DNA of 64,000 nucleotides, from positions 372,001-436,000 of the forward strand of contig NZ_JABWRJ020000004.1 of assembly GCF_014268935.2 (NCBI RefSeq). Reading direction: 5' to 3'. Shown one piece after another: positions 26,091 through 35,065 of the stretch. This DNA is from Pseudomonas peradeniyensis. GTDB taxonomy: Bacteria > Pseudomonadota > Gammaproteobacteria > Pseudomonadales > Pseudomonadaceae. Under the pieces are notes generated by a model. The model ran no database searches. It saw only the letters and a list, made by a program, of their open reading frames with translations, and was not told where the DNA came from. The position numbers were made by a program, and so were the translations under genes. Position 1 is the first letter of the stretch, and each line of letters opens with the position of its first letter.

Positions 26091-27230
26091 ATGAAACGCC
26101 CCCCACACCTGCTGCTGGCCGCCACCCTGACGCTGGCCGCGCCGCCGCTGCTGGCCAACGACCTGCAAGCCACCGTCGATGGCGTCATCCCACCGCTCAT
26201 GCGCGAGCAAGGCATCGCCGGCATGGCCGTGGCGGTTTACGCCAACGGCCAATCGCATTTCTTCAACTACGGCCTGGCCGACAAGGCCAGCCGCCAGGCG
26301 GTGAGCCGCGACACGCTGTTCGAAGTCGGCTCGGTGAGCAAGACCTACACCGCCACCCTCGCCGCCCTGGCCAGCGCCGAAGGCAAGCTCGACCTGCAGG
26401 CCCCCGCCAGCCGCTACCAGCCAGCCCTGGCCAAGGCCTCGATCGGCAGCGCCAGCGTGCTGGAGCTGGGGGCCTACAGCGGCGACTGCCTGCCCTTGCA
26501 GTTCCCTGATGAAGTGCAGACGCCATCCCAGACCCTGGCCTGGCTCCAGCACTGGCAACGCCGCTTCGCGCCCGGCACCCACCGCTGCTACTCGAACCCC
26601 AGCCTGGGCCTGTTCGGCGACCTCGCGGCCCGCGCCCAGCAACGGCCGTTCACCGAACTGATGACCCAACAGGTACTGCCCCGCCTTGGGCTCAAGCACA
26701 CCTACCTGGAGGTGCCAGCCAGTGCCCGCGGGCTCTACGCACAAGGCTACGACGCCAACGACAAGCCGGTGCGGGTCAACCCGGGCCCCTATGCCGAGCA
26801 GGCCTATGGCATCAAGACCAGCGCCAGCGACCTGCTGCGCTATGTGCAGTTGCAGCTGCAACCGGACACCCTCGACCCGGCCATGCGCAAGGCCATCACC
26901 ATCACCCAGTCCGGTTACTTCCAGGTCGGCGCGATGACCCAGGGTCTGGGCTGGGAGCGCTACCCCTACCCGGTCAGCCTCGACACCCTGTTGGAATACA
27001 ACGGCGCCAAGATCATCCGCGGAGAAAACCCGATCCAGGCGCTGAACCCGCCGCTGCCCGCCGACCCTGCCGCCTGGTACAACAAGACCGGCGCCACCGG
27101 CGGCTTCGGTGCCTACGTGGCGTTCGTGCCGTCCAGGCAAATCGGCATCGTGCTGCTGGCCAACCGCAACTACCCCAACGAAGAACGCGTGCGCGCCGCG
27201 CAGCGCATCCTCTCCAGCCTGGAGCCGTGA
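26091..27230 (+). CDS. ampC: Class C beta-lactamase (AmpC-like)
   Basis: 379 residues with a Sec signal peptide (LLLAATLTLAAPPLLAND, cleavage near residue 22). The class C motifs are all in place: S81-V-S-K84 (VGSVSKTYTATLAALA), Y167-S-N169 (HRCYSNPSLG) and K332-T-G334 (WYNKTGATGGFGAY). It hydrolyses beta-lactams in the periplasm through the acylated serine. No ampR gene is divergent from it, so the classical AmpR induction is not evident here. AAGGAACG lies upstream of the ATG. Confidence 0.92.
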   Translation: MKRPPHLLLAATLTLAAPPLLANDLQATVDGVIPPLMREQGIAGMAVAVYANGQSHFFNYGLADKASRQAVSRDTLFEVGSVSKTYTATLAALASAEGKLDLQAPASRYQPALAKASIGSASVLELGAYSGDCLPLQFPDEVQTPSQTLAWLQHWQRRFAPGTHRCYSNPSLGLFGDLAARAQQRPFTELMTQQVLPRLGLKHTYLEVPASARGLYAQGYDANDKPVRVNPGPYAEQAYGIKTSASDLLRYVQLQLQPDTLDPAMRKAITITQSGYFQVGAMTQGLGWERYPYPVSLDTLLEYNGAKIIRGENPIQALNPPLPADPAAWYNKTGATGGFGAYVAFVPSRQIGIVLLANRNYPNEERVRAAQRILSSLEP

Positions 27231-27575
27231 CACGCTGATTCCTGATGACGGCGAACGGACTCGCCAGACAGAACGAACAGGATTGTCCGACAAGATGTAG
27301 TGACCAAAAATAATCACTACAAAATGGTTGACGCCCTTCCCGCGCCTTGTGCATGATGAGGCCGTCTCCCCGATCGGGAGCGGTGGCAAGGGTGTTCCAG
27401 ACGGCCTGCGCGGTAACGCAGGCCGTCCGTGGAGAGGGAAACTGCCCAGAAGGCAGCGTGAGAAAGCCCCTGTTGCGAAGCTGCTGTAGCAGCCTTGGTT
27501 AGCGCGCTACATGGTGTGGCGCCGAATGTGAACTTCAGTCGAACTTCACCAACGAATGAGAGTAATGGGGGCTTT
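27231..27575 (+). promoter_or_regulatory. Long structured leader with sigma-70-like promoter
   Basis: TTGACG (27328-27333) and CATGAT (27352-27357) with an 18-bp spacer form a plausible promoter. The following 215 nt before the next ATG are rich in strong hairpins: CTCCC-CGAT-CGGGAG (27367-27380), an 11-bp stem GACGGCCTGCG with loop CGGTAA (27400-27427), and CTGCC-CAGA-AGGCAG (27442-27455). No motif of a riboswitch I know (cobalamin, TPP, glycine, fluoride and others) was found. It may be a regulatory leader of the following gene or an independent small RNA. Confidence 0.5.
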
Positions 27576-27908
27576 ATGATGAACTTGAACAACAATCCAA
27601 CCATCGACCAATTGGCCCGGCTGTTCGCCGCACGCAAGGACAGCCTCGACGACCACCTGCTGTGGGTCAGCCAGTCCGGCGAGGTCCGTCTGGACCGCCT
27701 GCCGCCGAACACGGTCGAAGCCGAATTCGAATCGCACATGCCCAGCATGCGCGCCCGCTTCAAGGTCTACCGCCGTGGCCAGGGCTACGTCGGCAGGAAG
27801 GCCGCCGCCGACACTACCTTCGTCGGTCGCGTACTGCAGACCCTGCAACAAGAATGGCCTGGCGCCCGCGAGCGGCAGGCAATCAAGGTGATCGACTCGC
27901 TGAACTGA
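27576..27908 (+). CDS. Hypothetical protein, 110 aa
   Basis: Starts MMNLNNNPTIDQLARLFAAR. GGGGG lies upstream at normal spacing. The protein is a soluble alpha/beta fold by composition, with RLDRLPPNTVEAEFESHM and RARFKVYRRGQGYVGRKAAA. No known domain was recognised. The second half is basic (RRGQGYVGRK), which could bind nucleic acid. A strong intrinsic terminator follows, so leader, gene and terminator form one transcription unit. Confidence 0.75.
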   Translation: MMNLNNNPTIDQLARLFAARKDSLDDHLLWVSQSGEVRLDRLPPNTVEAEFESHMPSMRARFKVYRRGQGYVGRKAAADTTFVGRVLQTLQQEWPGARERQAIKVIDSLN

Positions 27909-27934
27909 ATGCGTCGGCAGTCCACCGTTGCTTG

Positions 27935-27962
27935 AGCCCGGCCCGCAAAGGCCGGGCTTTTT
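27935..27962 (+). terminator. Intrinsic terminator
   Basis: AGCCCGGCC-CGCAAA-GGCCGGGCT followed by a run of five T (27958-27962), a textbook Rho-independent terminator. Confidence 0.92.
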
Positions 27963-28046
27963 CATGCCTGATGGCCAACCCTTTCACAGGCAACCGATCC
28001 GCAGACTGTTGTACCATCGCGCGCCTTTGATCAAGGAAGACGCGCC

Positions 28047-28826
28047 ATGCGCCGTTTGCTGTTCCTGCTGTTGGCCCTCAGCCTGACCTCCTGCGCCCCG
28101 CGCCTGCCCTCCCCGCCAGCTCCCGAACCCGCCGCCCCGCCGCTTACCCTGCTCGATCACGGCCGCTTCCGGCTCTGGTACGACTGTCAGCGCGGCGAGC
28201 CGCACCGCTTCGCGTTCACCCTATGGAAAGACCAGGGCCATTTGCAGCGCATCGACAACTTCCGTATCGACCGCAGCCTGCCCGAGGGTTGCATGGGTCA
28301 GTTCTCGGCCAAGGCCTACTCGATTCCCAAGGGTTACCACCGCGGACACCTGGCGGCCAACAATCATTTCGACGACGACCGCGCGGCGATGGATGCCTCC
28401 AACCTGATGAGCAACATCGTCCCGCAACTGGCATCGCACAACAGCCGTACCTGGTACCAGACCGAGCTGCTGACCGAGTGCTACCGCGATCTGCAACCGG
28501 TGACGGTGATCGGTGGCGTGGTGTTCGGCCATGCCGGCGCTGCACTGGACAACGACGCCTTTGTCACGTCCCATGGCATCGCCACGCCCGAGGTGTTCTG
28601 GAAGGTGCTGCTGACCGAGGATGACCAGGGCCAGCCCCGGGTCATCGCCTGGTGGATCCCGCACCAGGCCGGGCTGGGCACCGATCTCGACCCGTACCTG
28701 CGCAGCGTTCGTGAAATCGAGGCGTTGCTCGGCCCGGACGAGGCACCAATAGAGGTGCCGGAGGCCCTGAAAGACCAGCGCCCTGTCCAGACCTGGCCAA
28801 TACCGGCCGGCTGTGATCGGCAATAA
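28047..28826 (+). CDS. DNA/RNA non-specific endonuclease, lipoprotein
   Basis: 259 residues with a lipoprotein signal (LLFLLLALSLTSCAPR, lipobox LTSC). The beta-beta-alpha-metal catalytic stretch is SIPKGYHRGHLAANNHFDDD, where HRGH replaces the usual DRGH. The catalytic His and the Asn further on (MDASNLMSNIVPQL) are present. It would cleave DNA or RNA at the cell envelope, for nutrient recovery or against incoming DNA. It sits just before the defence genes but is separated by 112 bp. Confidence 0.85.
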   Translation: MRRLLFLLLALSLTSCAPRLPSPPAPEPAAPPLTLLDHGRFRLWYDCQRGEPHRFAFTLWKDQGHLQRIDNFRIDRSLPEGCMGQFSAKAYSIPKGYHRGHLAANNHFDDDRAAMDASNLMSNIVPQLASHNSRTWYQTELLTECYRDLQPVTVIGGVVFGHAGAALDNDAFVTSHGIATPEVFWKVLLTEDDQGQPRVIAWWIPHQAGLGTDLDPYLRSVREIEALLGPDEAPIEVPEALKDQRPVQTWPIPAGCDRQ

Positions 28827-28938
28827 ACCGGTCGACGGACAGGCTTGAGGGAGGCAATAAATGGCGTAAAGCCATCACTCAACGTATGCTGCCCGCTCGC
28901 GAACGGCCCCGATTGCCGATCCCAGGAAAGGATTCTCC

Positions 28939-29943
28939 ATGCGTACCCGACTGCACGACTTCGACTACGATTGCCCCCTCTCGATCCTCATCGGCGAAAA
29001 CGGCAGTGGCAAGAGCCAGGCCCTGGCGGATATTGCCGAGGCCTACATCAGCAAGAACCGCACGGTCATCGCCATTGCCAACTGCCCATTCGACAAGTTC
29101 CGTGACAAGGGCAAACGCTACTTCTTCATGGGTGGCCGCTATGGCCAAACCTTCCTCTCGATCGCGCTGCAACGTGTCATCGCGTCGATCAAGGAACCTT
29201 CCGATACCCGTTTCCTGATCGGTACGGTACTTGAGCGCCTGGGATACCAGCCTCGCATGGGCATCTGCCAGGAGAACGCCAAAGCTCGAATCGACTGGTT
29301 CGACCTGAGTAGCAGCCAGTCTTCCGAGAGCCTCTCGCGGTATTCGGACGAAGGTGCCTGGACACTCAATCTGTACAAGGACGAACTACGCAACTGGCCG
29401 GCAATCTTCCTGCACAAGGGCAACGAACAATTCCCCATGGAGCAAGCGAGCTCTGGTGAGATCCAGTTGATCACGACCCTGGCCTTCATTGCTTCCCACA
29501 TCGACAAAGATGCAGCAATCCTGATCGACGAACCGGAGAACAGTCTTCATCCACGTTGGCAGCGCGACTACATCAAGAGACTGTTCGATCTTTTTCACTA
29601 TCACAGGCCCAGGGTGGTCATCGCAACCCACTCACCGGTCATGGTCACTACCGCGCCCCACGCCGAAATGCCCTGGCAGGCCTATGCCGTCAAGGACAAT
29701 GCCCCCCGCCCCTTGGACTGTGGTGACGAAGGCATGGAGCAAGTGCTATGGGACGTGTTCAGGATGCTGACGCCACGCAGCGCTTTCCTGTCCCACCATA
29801 TGACCACCCTGCTGCACCGCCGGCAGCAGGGCATGCTGACTGAACAGTTGTTCCACCGTGAGTTCGATGAATTGGAAGCCGCCGCCGCACATGACGGCAA
29901 GCAACTGCAGCTGATTCGCAAGGCGAGGATGCTCGTATCATGA
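28939..29943 (+). CDS. ptuA: Septu-like AAA/ABC-type ATPase (PtuA-like)
   Basis: 334 residues. Walker A is GENGSGKS (residues 19-26). The signature-like QASSGEIQLITTLAFIASHI, Walker B AAILIDEPENSLHPRWQ and the switch VVIATHSPVMV follow. This is the SMC/RecF-like OLD-family ATPase fold. AGGAAAGGA precedes the ATG. The stop overlaps the ATG of the HNH gene (ATGA), making a two-gene unit. An ATPase with an HNH nuclease in this order is the layout of the Septu anti-phage system. The protein is somewhat shorter than many PtuA proteins, so Septu-like is the safer label. Confidence 0.75.
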   Translation: MRTRLHDFDYDCPLSILIGENGSGKSQALADIAEAYISKNRTVIAIANCPFDKFRDKGKRYFFMGGRYGQTFLSIALQRVIASIKEPSDTRFLIGTVLERLGYQPRMGICQENAKARIDWFDLSSSQSSESLSRYSDEGAWTLNLYKDELRNWPAIFLHKGNEQFPMEQASSGEIQLITTLAFIASHIDKDAAILIDEPENSLHPRWQRDYIKRLFDLFHYHRPRVVIATHSPVMVTTAPHAEMPWQAYAVKDNAPRPLDCGDEGMEQVLWDVFRMLTPRSAFLSHHMTTLLHRRQQGMLTEQLFHREFDELEAAAAHDGKQLQLIRKARMLVS

Positions 29944-30578
29944 CCACATTCGCCTACACGATCGATGAGCACCTGAGTATCGCCAGGGCGCTACAGGTCG
30001 GCACCAGACCTCGCCCTTCAGCCAGAGAAATCTGGGAATCCGCCCATGTAGCACCGATCAAGCAACGGCTCAAGGCGCACAAGCGCCGTGAGCAAGGCGA
30101 GCGCTGCTGTTATTGCCAGCGACCCATTGGCGGCGAGTACAACATGGTGCTGGATATAGAGCATGTATTGCCAAAGAGCCAGTTCAATCATTGCATCTTC
30201 GACCTGCCGAACCTGGCGGTGGCCTGCGCCAAATGCAACAGAAAGGTCAAACGCGCACGACTGGACTTCATTGACCCGGCATTGCTGCGCATCCCCAGAA
30301 TGCACAAGAGCCTACTATTCAACCCGGATTATTACCGCATTGCTCACCCGAACCTGACCGATGCCTACAAGCATCTCACCATAAACGTTCACCTGGTCGG
30401 ACGGAGCACCTTATTTCACTACGACCTGCTCACCCCCATGGGCAAATACATGTACGACTTTTTCGAACTCCATGAGTTCGAGTCCGAATCCATCAGCCAC
30501 GCCCAGGGCATACCTGCCCCGGTGAACGAAGACCTGCACGAACAGATCAAGGCACTGGAGCGGGAGATCTACGGTTGA
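29940..30578 (+). CDS. ptuB: HNH endonuclease of the Septu-like pair (PtuB-like)
   Basis: 212 residues. The HNH motif lies at 56-100: CCYCQRPIGG, LDIEHVLPKSQF (H75), and LAVACAKCNRKVK with the second Cys pair (C96, C99) and N100. The Cys pairs should bind structural zinc. It would be the DNA-cutting arm of the system, controlled by the ATPase. Its 3' end overlaps the 3' end of the McrC-like gene on the other strand by 32 bases, so the two defence units converge. Confidence 0.78.
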   Translation: MTTFAYTIDEHLSIARALQVGTRPRPSAREIWESAHVAPIKQRLKAHKRREQGERCCYCQRPIGGEYNMVLDIEHVLPKSQFNHCIFDLPNLAVACAKCNRKVKRARLDFIDPALLRIPRMHKSLLFNPDYYRIAHPNLTDAYKHLTINVHLVGRSTLFHYDLLTPMGKYMYDFFELHEFESESISHAQGIPAPVNEDLHEQIKALEREIYG

Positions 30579-31923
30579 ACGCAGCGGCCTCGCTGCGCAG
30601 CGCCATCGACTGGTAAAGATTCGCGTAGCGCTCCAGCAAGACCCTGGTTTGCAGCAAGTGCACGGACAACGGCGGGTCCCAGGCTGGGGTCGCCTCCAGT
30701 GCATGCACCTCAAAGGCACGACCCGGCAGCCACATTTCCAGGGCAATGGGCGGTTCGCCCGCCGCCGTCGCGGATAGATGGCAGCGCAGCAGCAAAGCGT
30801 AGATTTCCAGGTTGGTGAAATCCCGTTCTTCCTTGGTCGGTGGCTCGTCCTCCTTCTCCTTCGGCCGCTGCCAAAGGGGTTGCGGGTAATACTTGAAGTC
30901 GACCACACGCCACCGCTCGCCAGCGTTCACCACCAGGTCGGGGCGCCGATGCAGATGATTGCGCGAGAACACCAAGCGCTGCGCCCCTTGCCAGCGCGCC
31001 ATGTCCCTGGGACCGCAAACCCCGCGGGGCAGATGCTCGAAGTCACAGTTGTGGACGGTGGTGTCGGCATTTTCGGCCAAGGCATGGCACAGGCACATCG
31101 ACTCCCATACCGCCCAGAATCCTTGTACGCCCCAAACCAGGCCAGGAGCCTGCTCCACGCTGCTCGCACCCTGCAGGTATCGCGCCAGGGCATCATGCAA
31201 CCGGCAGTAGGTGGCATCCCTTGGCGTGGCCTGGCGGTCGATGCGCCACAACAAGTGGCTGAGCCGCTCGCGGCAGTGCTTGATCTGCTCCGCATCACCC
31301 AGGTAGAGCGAGTCGTCCGTCGCCAGGTAGCGGTGCTGGAAGTCTTCCGCCAGGGCTATTCCATCACGGAAGAAACTGCCCCAGGCGCACTGAAGATCCA
31401 CCTGCAGCAGGTGCTGGTAGAAGTCCCGCGCCAGAAAACAATAGAGCCCCACGATTGCCTGTTTGCCCAGGCCCATTGTCCGACGCATGCCTGGTACCCG
31501 GTCCAGATACGGGATGTCGCCTTCGTCGAAGAGCGCACGGGACAGGTGCCGGTCGAGTCGCTGGACGTCCTGAGCAGACGTCATGCCAGGATGCGCATGC
31601 AAGGACACTATGCTGCGAGGGTCCACCTCATCGAACAGCTCGTCGAATGCCAGCATGTCGACAAACCCCGCTCCCTTGCCCGCTGCCTGCGCACCACCTT
31701 TGCCATGCCGCTCCACGCCATCCCTGGCCGCCATGATGCGCTCGCCATGCCCGGTGCGGCGAAACACGGCAAACATGCGGTAAAGCAGCGAAAAGACTGC
31801 GGTAGGTGACAACCCGCTGCAGTCGAGACCGTGAGGCACCTTGAGCAGAGGGCGTCCTTCGGCGCTCAGGAACAGACCAATGTCCTGTTTGCCTTCGACG
31901 ATTTCAAGCGCTTCGCATAGCAT
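30547..31923 (-). CDS. McrC-like nuclease component
   Basis: 458 residues. The C-terminal third carries a PD-(D/E)xK core (HLHRRPDLVVNAG and WRVVDFKYYPQPLW). The N-terminal part is helical with LLKVPHGLDCSGLSPTAVFS. Its partner, 6 bp upstream, is an McrB-like AAA+ protein. In McrBC systems McrC activates the GTPase and cuts DNA carrying modified cytosine. Similarity to E. coli McrC is only structural by eye, so it may belong to one of the divergent McrBC-like groups. Confidence 0.68.
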   Translation of the reverse strand: MLCEALEIVEGKQDIGLFLSAEGRPLLKVPHGLDCSGLSPTAVFSLLYRMFAVFRRTGHGERIMAARDGVERHGKGGAQAAGKGAGFVDMLAFDELFDEVDPRSIVSLHAHPGMTSAQDVQRLDRHLSRALFDEGDIPYLDRVPGMRRTMGLGKQAIVGLYCFLARDFYQHLLQVDLQCAWGSFFRDGIALAEDFQHRYLATDDSLYLGDAEQIKHCRERLSHLLWRIDRQATPRDATYCRLHDALARYLQGASSVEQAPGLVWGVQGFWAVWESMCLCHALAENADTTVHNCDFEHLPRGVCGPRDMARWQGAQRLVFSRNHLHRRPDLVVNAGERWRVVDFKYYPQPLWQRPKEKEDEPPTKEERDFTNLEIYALLLRCHLSATAAGEPPIALEMWLPGRAFEVHALEATPAWDPPLSVHLLQTRVLLERYANLYQSMALRSEAAAFNRRSPAPVP

Positions 31924-31929
31924 CCTGGC

Positions 31930-33261
31930 TCAAGACTCCTCGCCTTTGGCATCAGCTGAAGGAAGCTTCATCAGTTTGCCGATGAAGGTATCGAGCCGAT
32001 CAACGAACTGGTCGAACGTGCGCAACGTCTGTCGATTCATGCCGACCAACTCCGCAAGAGGCGTCTTGTCGCGCGCGTAGACATTGTCCCAAAGGTAGAG
32101 GCACAACTTGCCGGCGATATCGGCTCGCTGAATACAAGGCTCATCGACTTCCGCCTCCAGCTCCTGCAACGCCTCCAGGAACTTCAGGATGGTAAGCCCT
32201 TTACTACCAGCTTCCGCCTTGGTCAGGTAGTACGGATAGGCGCCGGTGCCTTCGGAAAGAATGGACTTGAACTTGCGCGTGGCGCCCTCATCGTAGCCGG
32301 CCAGTTTCAGGATCCTGTCCTGCGTCGCCTTGCTGCAGTTTCTGGTGAATGCCAAGACGTTGTTTTCGAACGACGCACTGTTATCACCTCCGGCCCCAGG
32401 CTCCGTGACTCTGTTGGCAAGTGATCGCAGCCTGTTCCAGGCATCTGCGTCCTGAAGCTCGTGTACCTTGCCTTTGCGGGGCGGGCGCGCCTTGATGAAC
32501 CATGGCCCGACCAGCTTGTCATCCAGTTGGGGGGCCGTGCAGGTCTTGCGGATATAGTCATTCAACGCCTCGAGAAATGCCTCCCAGCGAACGGGGTCGG
32601 CCGACGGAATCAAGGCATCGGCCTGGATACGCTCATCGGGCGACTTGCCCAGATGCACACGACAAAACTCGAAATGCCAGCGGCGCTTGAATGCCGAGTC
32701 CATGAAGAAGATCGACTCGTCACTGGTGTTCATGGTGCCGATCATATGCAGGTTCGGCGGCAACATGAGCCGGTTGTGCTCCAGCTCCTCGCGCAGTTTC
32801 TGCTGCAGATTGCTTTGCGTGGTAGTGGCGGCGCCCATTGAGGCCTTCAATGCCGAGCAGATCACCTCGGACACGGTGGTCGAATAGCTCGACCATCCCT
32901 CATCGTCCCTGTCCAGCAATTGGAAGATATCGCCGAAGATCTCAGCGCAGTTGCCCCGGTTGATCTCGTCGATCAACAACAACACCTTCCCGGGCGTTTC
33001 TTTTTCCAACTCGGCATACGCACGCGTCAGTGCCTGGATCAGCGGGCCGGCATGCACCCTGTACTCGATCCGATGGTCAGCGTTAGTCAGGGGAAGCACC
33101 CGGGCGACGAACTCGCCATAGCTGTACTCAGGATGAAAGGTGACAGGGATGATGTTCTGGTCGTCGGCACCCAGCTCACGAGCCTTGTACTTTCGGGCGC
33201 GATGGCTCTTGCTGGTGCCCGGTGGGCCAAACAGAATCAATTGATGGGGAACCGATGCCAT
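31930..33261 (-). CDS. McrB-like AAA+ NTPase without N-terminal domain
   Basis: 443 residues from the ATG at 33261, which has GAGG 6 bases upstream. Walker A is FGPPGTSKSH (residues 11-20). Walker B VLLLIDEINRGNCAEIFGDI, the McrB-type IGTMNTSDES and the arginine region DSAFKRRWHFEF follow. The NTPase domain starts within the first 20 residues, so the modified-base-reading domain present in classical McrB is missing. A C-terminal helical region of about 150 residues follows. Target recognition must then reside in McrC, the C-terminus or another protein. It was probably acquired with the Septu-like genes. Confidence 0.75.
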   Translation of the reverse strand: MASVPHQLILFGPPGTSKSHRARKYKARELGADDQNIIPVTFHPEYSYGEFVARVLPLTNADHRIEYRVHAGPLIQALTRAYAELEKETPGKVLLLIDEINRGNCAEIFGDIFQLLDRDDEGWSSYSTTVSEVICSALKASMGAATTTQSNLQQKLREELEHNRLMLPPNLHMIGTMNTSDESIFFMDSAFKRRWHFEFCRVHLGKSPDERIQADALIPSADPVRWEAFLEALNDYIRKTCTAPQLDDKLVGPWFIKARPPRKGKVHELQDADAWNRLRSLANRVTEPGAGGDNSASFENNVLAFTRNCSKATQDRILKLAGYDEGATRKFKSILSEGTGAYPYYLTKAEAGSKGLTILKFLEALQELEAEVDEPCIQRADIAGKLCLYLWDNVYARDKTPLAELVGMNRQTLRTFDQFVDRLDTFIGKLMKLPSADAKGEES

Positions 33262-33616
33262 GTCGACCTCTTTCCATGAGTAGGTGGCCACCCGCCAGAA
33301 ACCTGTCAGGCAGACCAGAAATTGATTGCCCGCCAAATTACCATCAAAGTGCCACCAGCCAAACCCATCAGGTATCCGCAATTCGCCACCCTAGAGCGCT
33401 CGCGCCCCCTGAACGGCCCTTTCCTCGATCTTCCGGGCGAGAACCGATGCAAGTGCTCCGGCCGTTGTGCCCCAGGTGTGGTCGTAACGGATAACCCGAT
33501 GTCGTCTACGACAAAGCCTCCACCTCTTGCCGCTTGTCTACTGGTCCGAGAACAACGACGGCGCACCCCGAGCGCGCCGCATCCGCCCAGTCTGCCCAGC
33601 GCAACGGAGAGCATCC
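33262..33616. other. Intergenic region, no gene seen
   Basis: 355 bp between the divergent McrB-like and MHS transporter genes. No tRNA, strong terminator or conserved small frame was seen. It presumably holds both promoters. It also marks the edge of the defence island. Confidence 0.5.
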
Positions 33617-34951
33617 ATGTCCACCCCCCATGAGGTCCCGCCCGCCACCTTGCGGCGGGTGATCGCCGCCTCGGCCATCGGCAATTTCGTCGAATGGTTC
33701 GACTTCGCCGTCTACGGTTTTCTCGCCACGCTGATCGCCAGCCAGTTCTTCGCCAGCGAAGACGCCAGTGTCGCCCTGCTCAAGACCTTCGCCGTGTTCG
33801 CCGTGGCCTTCGCCCTGCGCCCGCTCGGCGGTATTGTGTTCGGTGCGTTGGGCGACCGGCTCGGACGCAAGCGCATCCTGTCGGTGACCATCCTGCTGAT
33901 GGCCGGTTCCACCACCCTGATCGGCCTGCTGCCGACCTACGCCAGCATCGGCGTGCTGGCCCCGGTACTGCTCACCCTCGCCCGCTGCCTGCAGGGGTTT
34001 TCCGCAGGTGGTGAGTATGCCGGTGCATGCGCCTACCTGATGGAGCACGCGCCACGAGGTCGGCGGGCGTTCTACGGCAGCTTCGTGCCGGTCTCGACAT
34101 TCAGCGCCTTCGCCTGCGCGGCGGTCATCGCCTACGGCCTGGAGGCAAGCCTTACGCCCGAGGCGATGAATGCCTGGGGCTGGCGCGTGCCGTTCCTGGT
34201 GGCCGCGCCCCTGGGCCTGGTGGGCCTGTACCTGCGCTGGCGCATGGAAGAGACCCCGGCGTTTCGCCAGGCGCTGGCCGAAGGCAAGGCACACGCGCAC
34301 TCGCCGCTGGGCGATACCCTGCGCCACCACGGCCGCACCATCCGCAACCTGGGGGCGTTCATCTCGCTGACCGCGTTGTCGTTCTACATGTTCACCACCT
34401 ACTTCGCCACCTACCTGCAGACAGTCGGCCACCTCAGTCGCGCCCAGGCGCTGCTGGTCTCGACCGTGGCCCTGCTGTTCGCCGCTGCCGGCTGTCCGCT
34501 GGCGGGTGCCTTCAGCGACCGCGTCGGCCGGCGCCGGACCATCGGCTTCACCTGCCTGTGGGTGATGCTCGCGGTGTTCCCCGCCTACTGGCTGGCCAGT
34601 TCCGGTTCGCTGTCGGGGGCATTGCTGGGGGTGATCCTGCTGGCCATCGGCGCCCTGATGAGCGGCGTGGTCACCGCCGCGCTACTGTCGGAATGCTTCC
34701 CCACCCGCAGCCGCTACACGGCCTCGGCGATCACCTACAACGTCGCCTACACCCTGTTCGGCGGCACCGCGCCGCTGGTGGCGACCTGGCTGATCGAACA
34801 GAGCGGCAGCCGCCTGGCACCGGCGTTCTACCTGGTGGTGATTGCCTTGCTGGCATTGGTGGGTGGGTTGGCCTTGCCGGAAACCTCGCAGGCCTCATTG
34901 CATGAGGACACCCCAGGCAGCGACCAGCCTGGGGTGTCGCAGGACCTGTAG
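33617..34951 (+). CDS. MFS transporter, metabolite:H+ symporter type
   Basis: 444 residues from the ATG at 33617 (GGAGA 7 bases upstream). It opens VIAASAIGNFVEWFDFAVYG, the signature of the metabolite:proton symporter (MHS/ProP-like) branch, and has LGGIVFGALGDRLGRKRI between helices 2 and 3. About 12 membrane segments are visible. It would import a carboxylate or betaine with protons. The substrate is not fixed by sequence. A REP pair lies downstream, ahead of the convergent katG. Confidence 0.9.
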   Translation: MSTPHEVPPATLRRVIAASAIGNFVEWFDFAVYGFLATLIASQFFASEDASVALLKTFAVFAVAFALRPLGGIVFGALGDRLGRKRILSVTILLMAGSTTLIGLLPTYASIGVLAPVLLTLARCLQGFSAGGEYAGACAYLMEHAPRGRRAFYGSFVPVSTFSAFACAAVIAYGLEASLTPEAMNAWGWRVPFLVAAPLGLVGLYLRWRMEETPAFRQALAEGKAHAHSPLGDTLRHHGRTIRNLGAFISLTALSFYMFTTYFATYLQTVGHLSRAQALLVSTVALLFAAAGCPLAGAFSDRVGRRRTIGFTCLWVMLAVFPAYWLASSGSLSGALLGVILLAIGALMSGVVTAALLSECFPTRSRYTASAITYNVAYTLFGGTAPLVATWLIEQSGSRLAPAFYLVVIALLALVGGLALPETSQASLHEDTPGSDQPGVSQDL

Positions 34952-34972
34952 CTGATTGTCCTGCGGCTTCTC

Positions 34973-35044
34973 GTGGGAGCGGGCTTGCCCCGCGATGGGC
35001 CATCAACCGTTCAGGCCATCATCGCGGGGCAAGCCCGCTCCCAC
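34973..35044. repeat. REP inverted pair
   Basis: Two REP units (34973-34997 and 35020-35044) form a perfect 25-bp inverted repeat (GCGGGCTTGCCCCGCG core) around a 22-nt spacer, between convergent genes, where it may also terminate transcription. Confidence 0.85.
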
Positions 35045-35065
35045 GAACATCTCCCACGCTTTTCC

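Noticed and set aside
27358..27575. Leader tested by eye against cobalamin, TPP, glycine, fluoride and ykkC riboswitch signatures and 6S/RNase P/SRP RNA
   Set aside because: None of the conserved core sequences of these classes is present.
28827..33616. tRNA or attachment site as an entry point for the defence island
   Set aside because: No tRNA-like sequence, integrase gene or flanking direct repeat was found at either edge.
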